Source: Ziziphus jujuba
Lineage: Eukaryota; Streptophyta; Magnoliopsida; Rosales; Rhamnaceae
Assembly: GCF_031755915.1 (NCBI RefSeq)
Contig: NC_083386.1
Span: forward strand, 7,812,001-7,876,000
Length of the DNA stretch: 64,000 nucleotides
Direction of reading: 5' to 3'
Shown: piece by piece, positions 11,601 to 19,666 of the stretch
Layout: the number at the start of each line of letters is the position of its first letter
How positions within the stretch are numbered: the stretch's first letter is position 1
Notes under the pieces: generated by a model
What the model was told of the DNA's origin: nothing
Database searches by the model: none
The model's input: only the letters and a program-made list of their open reading frames with translations
Made by a program: the position numbers and the translations under genes

Positions 11601-12640
11601 GGAGCACCTTTGATAGTTGTTTCTACTTTAAGGATTCCATGAGTGATGAAGCAGTATATCTATTGCTTTATGTGGATGATATGCTGGTTACAGGTCCAAA
11701 GATGAAAATCATACAATCGGTGAAGGAGCTACTCAAGTCTGAATTTGATATGAAGGATCTTGGTCCAGCTAAGAAGATTTTGGGAATCACAATTCTAAGG
11801 AATAGGAAGAAGTCTGAAATGAAGTTGTTACAGTCATCATACATACAGAAGATTGTTTCAAAGTTTTCAATGGAGCATGCTAAAGTGGCAAATGTGCCAC
11901 TTGGGGGACATTTTAAGTTGTCTATTGATCAATGTCCAACCACAGATCAAGAAAGAGAAGAAATGTTAAGAATTCCTTATTCGAATGCTGTTGGTTCTGT
12001 AATGTACCTCATGATATGCACTAGACCAGATTTGGCTTTTGGAATTAGTGTATTGAGCAGGTATATGGCTAATCCGGGAAGAGGTCATTGGGAAGCGATG
12101 AAGTGGCTGTTGAGATATCTTAAGCAAACAGCAAATGAAGGACTAATTTTCAAAGGAAATCAAGATGAAATTGAGTTAAATGGTTACTTAGATTCGGACT
12201 ATGCAGGAGATAGGGACAAGAGGAGGTCTATTTCTTCATATGCTTTTACCCTATGTGGTAATTGTGTGAGCTGGAAATCACATCTACAACCTGTTGTAGC
12301 TTTATCAACAACCGAGGCGGCATATATAGCTGCAACAGAGGCTGCTAAGGAGGCAATATGGCTTAAAGGTCTACTAATGGAGCTGAAAATACTTAATCAA
12401 GATGTGGTGTTGTTTTCGGACAGCCAAAGTGCAATACATTTGTGCAAAAATCCTGTTTTTCATGAGAGGTCTAAACATATCCAAGTAAAGTATCATTTTA
12501 TTCGGGATATGGTTTCACAACAAGTGTTTAAGTTGGAGAAAATTCCAACTGAGTTCAACCCATCAGATTTAGGAACAAAGGTCCTGCCTGTGAGCAAGTT
12601 TAATGCTTGTAAAAGCTTGCTCAGGATTGGGACAGGTTAG
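8609..12640 (+). CDS. Copia gag-pol polyprotein, intact ORF
   Basis: A single 1343-residue ORF, a normal full length for Copia. Domains in order: gag (UBN2 type) about 1-220; CCHC zinc knuckle CFYCKKEGHFIKYC near 226; protease with the DSG motif (VLDSGCSF) near 283; GAG-pre-integrase HHCC zinc finger from about 414; integrase core with the Asp of HADLWG near 474, Asp of RTDNG near 538 and Glu of GVTERMN near 573; reverse transcriptase with YVDDML near 1021; RNase H with DSDYAGD near 1197 and DSQSA near 1270. All catalytic residues expected of the family are present and no frameshift or stop was seen. The ATG at 8609 is the first in frame after the primer site and gives a standard gag start. 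The protein could be active, but the disrupted 3' LTR probably prevents normal transcript ends. Confidence 0.95.
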   Translation: MSTRLEVEVFNGKGDFLLWRKKMRAVLVQLKVAKAIDKSFAADVPEEKRLEIDEIAMSTIILHLSDNVLRKVDEVQTTAEMWAKLEKLYLVRSLPDRILLLEQFFGFKMDVSKDLDANLDIFNKLILDLANCKVVFNDEHNAVILLNSLPETYREVKNAIKYGRDSLSLDVVVIAFKSRDLELKSESKGEGFAVRRRSTTRNWVQNDHRSKSRETSRSKSRIRGKKCFYCKKEGHFIKYCFKKKKDEKAKNQESGDLAIASTDSDPAEVLVVTPDQNNSEWVLDSGCSFHMRPNLEYFQSYTKYDGGHVLLGNNVSCQVVGIGNIQLQMFDGTMKTLSSVRHVPDLKRNLISLGVLDESGYSCKIENGSMKISRGSFVAMKGTKKNGLYVLCGKAVLNASNASVASSIDKTDLWHKRLGHISEKGLFYLNKMNVFGKDMVSKLDFCENCVLGKQHRLSFNLSTSKAKSMLDYVHADLWGPAKVQTQSGNKYFLSIIDDYSRKVWIYLLKSKDEAFTKFKEWKLLVENQTSKLVKALRTDNGLEFYNKEFDDFCKNHGILRHRTVKHTPQQNGVTERMNRTLLNKVRCMLVSSGLPKMFWGEAVMIAMNLVNLSPSTALDFNTPEQVWTGKQPDYSNLRIFGCAAYAHQSEGKLEPRSVKCVFLGYPQGVKGYRLWVRESQGFKVIISRDVIFDENTMPCKATNHAGIEANEQLETRQLDLFSEVETEGAVKGNDDSQMETITEPTEPVISGQQASDQLDEESDEEQPVQPSPRSNQRRSASPSYLLTRDRARRQIKPTRRYDYADYLAYALVSFQDLTESEPKTYAEAIKSKQVAQWKEAMVEEMESLHMNKMWILVPSPTDQRVVDCKWIYKVKEGLTSSEPMRFKARLVVKGFTQVEGIDYNEIFSPVVKYTTIRTMLALVTQFDWELEQFDVKTAFLHGELEETIYMRQPEGFEVKKEGGELVCLLKKSLYGLKKSPRQWYKRFDSFVVKIGFTRSTFDSCFYFKDSMSDEAVYLLLYVDDMLVTGPKMKIIQSVKELLKSEFDMKDLGPAKKILGITILRNRKKSEMKLLQSSYIQKIVSKFSMEHAKVANVPLGGHFKLSIDQCPTTDQEREEMLRIPYSNAVGSVMYLMICTRPDLAFGISVLSRYMANPGRGHWEAMKWLLRYLKQTANEGLIFKGNQDEIELNGYLDSDYAGDRDKRRSISSYAFTLCGNCVSWKSHLQPVVALSTTEAAYIAATEAAKEAIWLKGLLMELKILNQDVVLFSDSQSAIHLCKNPVFHERSKHIQVKYHFIRDMVSQQVFKLEKIPTEFNPSDLGTKVLPVSKFNACKSLLRIGTG

Positions 12641-12700
12641 ACTTGAAGAGAGATGAGATTGCTGGGAAGGTGTTTGAGTTTCTGCACGTTTTGTGTTTTG

Positions 12701-12717
12701 AGGATTAGGTGGAGATA
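12701..12717 (+). other. Copia 1 polypurine tract
   Basis: aggattaggtggagata immediately precedes the 3' LTR at 12718, the expected position of the plus-strand primer. Confidence 0.75.
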
Positions 12718-13297
12718 TGTGAGAATTAATCCTCAAAACTTTTGTAAAATGTGTTTACTGGTTTGATGTTGTGACAGAACAAAAAAGAGGAGAGAAGCTG
12801 CAGTTTTTGGGTTGTTGGTTTTTTGATAGAACTGCATCGTTTATGAAGCTGAAAATATATCTCTTGTATTGCCACATCAGCAAAGCTATTGGGCTCACTT
12901 AAACAATGCTGTGTCGTTTTGTTTCTTATCAGTTATATAAGTTTTTGATGCCACATCACAGCAAAACGAGGTGTTTTAAGAGAGGCAGTTCACAAAGAAA
13001 TACAGGGGTCTTTTTCAAGCTTAAAAAGAAAAAAAACAGAGAGAGCAGCTGGTGTGTCTTCTTCGTGGTTCTAGAGAGAGAAAGTTCCAGATCAGTTTTT
13101 AGAGAGAGAAATTCCAAAGTTCTTTATATGGGTTTTTCTACACCTTGTTTTTCTATGTGAAAGAGAGTGGTTTCTTTGTGAAACACAAGAGTGAGGGTGT
13201 AATTGGGACTTTGGGATTGGTTTCGGGTTTCTTGTGTGAAATCACCATTGTTGATCTGGTTTTGAGCTTGTAAACATAGATTTTCTCATAGTGCAGA
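12718..13297 (+). repeat. Copia 1, 3' LTR, left fragment
   Basis: First 580 bp of the 3' LTR. It stops at the gcaga target-site duplication (13293-13297) where the Gypsy array begins. The remaining 111 bp are at 29048-29158. Confidence 0.95.
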
Positions 13298-16200
13298 TGT
13301 CAGGACCCGTCCGGAATTCCTTCCCCGGAACCCTAGACAGCCCTGATCCCAGGGAAACCCTACCGAACATTCCAACGGAAAATCCGGCAGAGCCTCCCCT
13401 AAGGGATTTACTTACCACAAAATTCCCTGCACTGAAAACACACTTCAAAAATATCCCCTTATTCCTCCCACAATACTACAAATTGGTTCCACAAATTTGA
13501 GCACTTCAAAATAAATACAGTAATCCAGTGCATAATAAATACAACAAGAATGAAAGAAATAGTACAACTGCAATAAAGAAGAACAGGGTACTTCACGAAG
13601 TAAAACAGCGATGAAGATCAAGTCCGCTCCGAGTGAACACCGACAACCTGGTACCTAGAGGAACGGAATTTAAGAGTGTGAGATGCTAATCATCTCAGTG
13701 AGCGACCCTACTACTATACCATATAATATCACAGTAATAAGTATAAATAATAATTATTTGGATTCTCTCAAAACCCTTACAATTCTCTCAGTTGGAAAGG
13801 TTCCCCTTTGAAAACAATTTCACAAAACCCTTTATCCATATTCCCCGAAAACCAAGACATCAATTAAATACCAGAAGCGGTAACAATCATATTTTTAATT
13901 CCAATTCAGTTTCCAAACATTTTATTTTTAAAACACAGTTCTGAAAATCATTTGATGCACCCACTATATACCAGTGGCGCCAACAGTACCCAGCGTCCCA
14001 AGGTACCGCCAGACAGGAGGTTATAGAGAGAAACCGGCATACGGTCGCGTGGCGTCCCACAGCGCCGCTGCTAACCTGGTGTCCCGGCCAATGGGGGGTG
14101 GCCACCCTCTCCGATGGCATCCACAGGACACCCTCATAATATCAACCGCGCGCTACTCACACCCACCTGCGCGCTAATCACATCACCTGCGCGCTAATCA
14201 CACCCACCTGCGCGCTAATCACAACCGTGTGCACACTAACCATATCACATATACCATATCACATAATCAGAACACCAGTACGTGCACGGTGCATCTAAAA
14301 ATTATAAAATCCATAAATTTAAATCATAAAACAAATTTCACATTTTTCATAAGCATAGCGGGCATAATCCATCCGCTTGAACCGGGAAATTCTCCACAAT
14401 TTCCTTATAATCCATACCATAAATTCCATGATTTTCAAATCCACCAACTCCCAAAATCCATCAATTCAAATATCCACATTTTTCCAAGCATAATAATTTC
14501 TCGAAATATCATAATCAAATCTCATAATATTCCATGGGCATATTTTATAAAAATTGAAATCACCAATATAACCAAATATTTTCCTTGAAATATTTGAAAA
14601 TCAAATCGTGCCCAATTTAATATTAAAACCACACCAATTTCAAAATCCTCAAAACCATAAATTAATTTCACATGGCATAAATTCGTAGAATTCGCATTTT
14701 CTTAAATCCAATAAATTCATAAATAATTCTACAATAATCCAATAAATATTTGGCACATAGAAATTAAATTCCAAATATTTAAATCACACATTATATATTC
14801 ACCAATTAAATTCCCAAAATTAATTTGAAGGTGGGTCACTCACCTGGAGCACGCAATTAACCCATGATCCACTACGGGATCAATTCTACGACTCACCGGT
14901 GCTCCTAGAACAAAATTCACAGACAGTCAAATAAATTAATATTTTATTCGGGTAAATAATACCCGGTACCCGGGGGGTCAAAACACAAACGATAACTAAA
15001 ATTTACGAATCATATACCGAATCGAAGCTCGAGTGATGCTAATCACAGATCCGGTCTTAATTTCGGATGATCGTACCCGACGGGGTCGGAATTTTATCGG
15101 GAAGCTTTTCGGGTTTCGGCTCCGCAATTCTCCCAAACCGTCGCGAATTGGTGGAAACGGAAGTCGGATTTGGGTTCAGGAGGTCGAACACTGCGGACTG
15201 GAGCTGGCCGGAATTTTCGGGGTACTCGCCGGAACAGTAATTTCCGGCGGCCGCCACGTCACCGGCAACCGTCGCCGGAACAGTAATTTCCGACGGTGGC
15301 CGTTTGCTGTGAAATTTTGCAGATTTGTAGATCGTGAGGAGAGCAATCCAACGGGACCGACGGTGAGCAAAACGGAGGTCGGACGGCGGAGAAATCACCG
15401 TTTGAAGATTTTCGACCCCTCGCCGGAAAACGCTCCGATCCCGGCGCGTCGGTGGTCCGATGGCCGTGATTTTTGGTGGGTAGGCCGGATTTGAGGAGAG
15501 GATGCTGGGTGTATGGCGCGTGTACTGTATATCGGCCGGAATAGTGCCGATTCGCGGTGGCCGGCGGTGGAGGGGAAAAATCGCCGCCAAACTTCGGACG
15601 TCCGATCCGGGCGCGTCCGGCGGCCGTTCGCCGTGAAATTTGGAGGTTTTGCCGGAAATGAGGTGGGCAATCTGGCTGGCCGGCGCGTGTACAGTAACTA
15701 GGCCGGAAAAACGTGAAAATGGCCGGCGGCCGGCGGGTCCTCTCTCTCTCTTTCTCTCTTCTCTCTCTCTTTCTCTCTCTTCTCTCTCTTTCTCTCTCTT
15801 CCCCGAGAGTTTTTCAAAATTAAAACCCTGCGTGACACTGTTCATGCCACGTGGTCCACTCAGAAGCTGACACGTGGCATTTCACTGTTCACGACCCAAA
15901 AACATTAAAATAATACGGTATCCGGTAAACTTCAAACGTCCATAACTTTTTAACCGGATGTCCGTTTTGAGCGTGCCGCTAGTCTGTGAACTCGTATCGA
16001 CGAGCACTTCACAACCATGCATGAGTCAAAGCTCAATTCCCCATAAACAAAAAGTCAACTCCGGCACCCCTTGGACAGTTTGGACCGCAACTTGTTTCGT
16101 CCATAACTTTCAAACCGTAGCTCCGTTTTCGACGTGCTACCAGTCTACGAACTCGTGGCATCGTGCACTTCGCCACGGTGCCCTAGTCATCTCGAAATTC

Positions 16201-16304
16201 CCACCGAGTCAAAAAGTCAACTTTTGACCCCTTTGGTCAACGGTCAACAGTCAACCTCGGTCAACGTGCACGGATTCCGGTGCGATTTGGGACGGGGTGT
16301 TACA
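13298..16304 (-). repeat. Gypsy array LTR 1 (sense-distal LTR)
   Basis: 3007 bp. A GC-rich block (15030-15760) includes a GA-rich run on the sense strand (CT-rich on plus, 15738-15800) and overlapping open frames of up to 262 codons that recur in all three LTRs. An AT-rich half (14230-14830) follows in the sense direction. There are three short repeats of acctgcgcgctaatcac near 14160-14220. Confidence 0.95.
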
Positions 16305-16317
16305 GCCTTCCCCCCTT
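16305..16317 (-). other. Polypurine tract, unit 1
   Basis: Sense strand aaggggggaaggc directly abuts the LTR, as expected for the plus-strand primer of a minus-strand element. The same tract is at 22674-22686. Confidence 0.8.
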
Positions 16318-16348
16318 ACAAAAATTTCGTCCTCGAAATTTTCGCGCG

Positions 16349-17329
16349 TCACTGGAACAAACAAGGGTTCTGATCACGCACCTGCGCTTCAGGCTCCCAT
16401 GTCGCTTCCTCGACTAAGTGGTTCCTTGCCAACCAATCCATGCCCAACACTACTTCAAGTCCGGATAGATCCAACAGGATCAGGTCTGCTTCCATCACTT
16501 GATCTGTGAAATCGTCGGGCGTAGTCCTGGCTCCCTGCTGCGTCATAGCAAACACCCGGCCTTGACTTGTCTGCTGGGGTCTCCTTCCTCTACCTCGACT
16601 CGATCCTGCAGACGGCTGGACTGATCCCGAAGAAACTCCTACTGGCTGACTCCCCTGGGAACTCTGTCCTGGAAATATCCCCGTATGCTGTGTCCGTCGA
16701 CCTGCTTCTAGCACACTGCTGCTACCATAAGGGCAATCCCTCCTTGTGTGGCCTGGCTGCCCACACCGAAAGCATAAACCATCCATCTGACACTGCCCAG
16801 AATGATTCCCCCTACAAAGTGGACAAATCTGCGGAGAACCAATGCGTGACTGCTGATACGAGCTTGCATCCACACTGATCGAATGGCGAGCTGGCTGGGG
16901 CATGCGATAACTATCTCTCCTCTGGAATCTGCCTTGTGGGCTTAACCCATCACTGTCTGAGCCTGAGCTATGGCTCTTCTTAGCTGCCCCTTGTCGAGGT
17001 ACTCCGCTATACGAACCTTCGAATGATCTGCGCCTCGAGGGTCTGTGTATCTCCTCCTGTCTCTCTAGCTCGAGCGCTGCATCCCTGGCGGACTGATAGG
17101 TGGGATGTACTGATCCAGAAAGGGTGTAGCCGATACTCTCTTTCAATCCATCTATGAACCTCACCTTCTTCGTGTGATCGTCGGGAATTAGGTGCATGTA
17201 GAATTCTGATAGTTCTCGGAATCTCCTCTCGTACTCTGTCACCGTCATGTTCCCCTGTCGTAGTTCCTCGAACTCTCTCCTTCTTGCTTCACGGTAGGCA
17301 GGAGGACAAAACTCAGTAGAGAAGGCCAT
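16349..17329 (-). pseudogene. Gag fragment fused to protease scrap and pol tail, unit 1
   Basis: Open frame of 326 codons. Residues 1-95 are the C-terminal half of a Gypsy gag (AYREARRREFEELRQG..., EYERRFRELS). Two zinc knuckles follow: CPLCRGNHSGQC at 169-180 and CFRCGQPGHTRRDC at 186-199. After RVFAMTQQGARTTPDD the active-site part of the protease is missing. The frame resumes at EADLILLDLSGLEVVLGMDW, the end of the protease, then jumps at ARNH to LVEEATWEPEAQ, the end of the pol/chromodomain region. Gag is also missing its N-terminal half, which is replaced upstream by integrase sequence. No catalytic domain remains. It could give a nucleic-acid-binding protein if translated. Confidence 0.8.
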
Positions 17330-17344
17330 CTTGAACTGATCCCA

Positions 17345-17970
17345 CGTATGCCTTGCACGAACAACTGGGCTAACTTCTCGGGTGAAAAACGTTCTCGTAC
17401 CGGTAGGAAGTGTGCCGACTTGGTGAGACGATCAATGATTACCCAAATGTCGTCGTACCTTCTAGGTGTGGAAGGAAGCTTGAATACGAAGTCCATGTTG
17501 AGTTCTTCCCACTTCCATACGGGAATCGGTAAAGGTTGGAGTAGTCCCGAAGGCTTCTGTCTTTCTGCTTTCACTTGTTGACAAATCAAACACTTTGATA
17601 CAAAGTCTGCCACTTCTCTCTTCATACCAATCCACCAATAATACTTAACAAGCGTCCGATACATCTTGGTACTTCCCGGATGCATCGCATACATCGAGCT
17701 ATGCGCCTCCTCTAAAATCTCCTTCTTGAGTCCTGGAATATCCGGAACACAAAGTCGTCCTTTATACACGAGGGCTCCATCCCTCCTTATGGAAAATTCC
17801 GGATCAAGACCTTCTTGTACCTTGCCCTTAATTGTCCTCAACTTAGGATCTTCCATTTGGGTCTCTACTATACGATCCACCAACACCGGTCGTACCTGGA
17901 AGCTAGCCATGAGAACTCCTGAAGCATGCATCCTTAAACCAACAACCAACTCTCGTAACTCGATCAGCAA
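17345..17970 (-). pseudogene. Integrase N-terminal fragment, unit 1
   Basis: Open frame running to 17245, of which about the first 205 codons are integrase. It starts in the RNase H-integrase linker (FQVRPVLVDRI), then the H2C2 zinc finger with His90, His97, Cys127 and Cys130, then the start of the catalytic core with the first acidic residue in ELNMDFVF (Asp160). After FSPEKLAQLFV the sequence switches, one base out of frame, to gag (RARHTWDQFKMAF). The second Asp and the Glu of the core are absent, so it cannot be an integrase. It lies upstream of gag in the sense direction, the reverse of normal Gypsy order. Confidence 0.85.
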
Positions 17971-18620
17971 TCCAAAAGGTAAGATTAGAACTTAAGTCTA
18001 ATTTTCTCAAATACTGGTATCACCAAGTTAAGGTTGAGATTAATTCACTTGTCTTCGATTACCCTCCTAGTACTTACAATTATAAAACCCTTGCTCCTCA
18101 TTGATTTACCAATAGTCTTAACCTCGACAAACATCAATCTTTCTTTTAACTAAATTCATCAAGGTCATGAATAAAATTCTCAACATCCAAATATCATTCT
18201 TGAAAACCCTAAGTTTTTCCCATTTCAAATAAATTCCATGAATCCACACCTCAAGCAATAAGGAATTTAAATCTTAATTCTAGCATCACCACCAATACTA
18301 TGAACAAATCACTAGATCCTTAACCCAATAAAGTATTCCACACTCCTTAAATTCTAACTCCGTCCCAAAAATCATACTCCTTATCATTGTAAATTATCAC
18401 CAACAATATCAACCACTTGATTCGATAAAGCACCACCAATACGAACCTTAAATCTCCAAGGAAATAAGATATCAAGATCTTAGCTTCTAGAATGAAAAAT
18501 AACCATGCTTAAACATCCAACCATGCCTAAGGAATCATCCTTATCTCATTAACCTCATCAACCACCAAGTAGAACTTTAGTCGCTATCCGGAGCTTGCTT
18601 GATTCTCTAAACGCTGTCGT
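17971..18620 (-). other. Internal spacer between integrase copies, unit 1
   Basis: AT-rich sequence with no recognisable domain in any frame. It separates the fossil integrase fragment from the better-kept one. Confidence 0.5.
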
Positions 18621-18627
18621 ACCTTCT

Positions 18628-18850
18628 CTTTGTGAATGATAGTTTAAGCACGAAATCCATATTTACATCTCCCTACTTTTGCTTATCGGTGACCTAAGTA
18701 CCTTTATTCGGATCTTGCAACTTCCTTTATCGTGCCAAACCACCATGTCATCCAGTGAGCATTCCATACGTCTTGGTACCCTTGGGGTGTATCGCATACT
18801 TTGAATCGCGTGCTTCCTTTAAGATCTCCTTTTTGAACTCAACGATACCC
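18628..18850 (-). pseudogene. Fossil second integrase fragment, unit 1
   Basis: Nucleotide similarity to 17445-17740 in the same orientation. The blocks gtcgtaccttct and acgaaatccatattta match the core, and ccatacgtcttggtaccctt and tgtatcgcatacttt match the zinc-finger segment. About 50 bp in the middle are missing. In the sense frame KKEILKEARDS.YAIHP can still be read, against KKEILEEAHSSMYAMHP in the better copy, but stops and frameshifts interrupt it. This is an older integrase remnant inside the leader. Confidence 0.7.
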
Positions 18851-19019
18851 TGCTTTGGATTCTCGACTGGCGATACTTAACCCTTAAGTCGCTCTTGGAA
18901 AAACCATAACATAAAACAAATAATAAAATATATTTTTCAAATATACCTAACTTGCATAGGCAATTGTTAAAACTCCACATTGAAATTCATATCTTAAAAT
19001 TCATAGCATAAAATAAAAT

Positions 19020-19235
19020 ATGCACGCTTGTAATGGAGGTACGTACGACACCTTCTACATGTTACGTAATCCATGATTCCAACTGTCGCCGACACTCTGC
19101 TACCAATACAAACCAGGGTGGTTGCCTATATTGGCCGTCCAATTCCCCGGGCTCGTAGGCAACATGATCATGGGGCTAGCTCTACATGGACCACATTGGT
19201 TCGCCGCCTCCATATGGTGCAGTATAATATCAAAC
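19020..19235 (-). repeat. Leader segment shared with the 35859 solo LTR
   Basis: This block of the internal leader (for example ctgctaccaatac, ggttgcctat, gtaggcaaca and catggaccacat) matches 36790-36990, which lies inside the solo LTR at 35859-39135. The same module is therefore internal in one family and LTR in another. Confidence 0.7.
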
Positions 19236-19652
19236 AATATAACATACAGATACATGTATGAACACAAACCAAAAATACTTGAATAAAACACCTTGAAAAG
19301 CATTTAAATTTTGATAATCGATCGGGAAAATATTTTGACGCCTTGAAATCGATCGACACACATCCTTAGGCAATCATCATTCTTCTCCATGAACGAAACG
19401 GATACCATTCACGATGATAAGCTTGACCTTCAAAAAGAAAAGGCATCCTCGACCATCGACTAGGCCATAGGAATTTCCCGTTAGGCTAGATGATCCTAAT
19501 TGACACCCTCGAAGATTAGAGTTATTCAAACTCGGGCAACGAATTTACTTCGAGACAAACAGAAAGAACGCTTTCACACGGGTAAAACGAGAGATTAAAC
19601 ACGGATAGGATGCACAACAATGCACAGTCCCTTAGGAATACTAGAACCTAGA

Positions 19653-19664
19653 GCTCTGATACCA
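19653..19664 (-). other. Primer-binding site, unit 1
   Basis: Sense strand tggtatcagagc, two bases inside the internal region after the middle LTR. It matches initiator-Met tRNA and fixes the minus-strand orientation. The second unit has the same site at 26022-26033. Confidence 0.9.
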
Positions 19665-19666
19665 AC

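Noticed and set aside
14229..14588. 119-codon frame in the AT-rich half of the array LTR (also in the other two LTRs)
   Set aside because: It lies antisense to the element, is rich in Ile/Asn/His from AT-rich sequence and shows no known domain. Its repetition only reflects the repeated LTR.
16567..16878. 103-codon plus-strand frame in the array internal region
   Set aside because: Antisense shadow of the gag zinc-knuckle frame.
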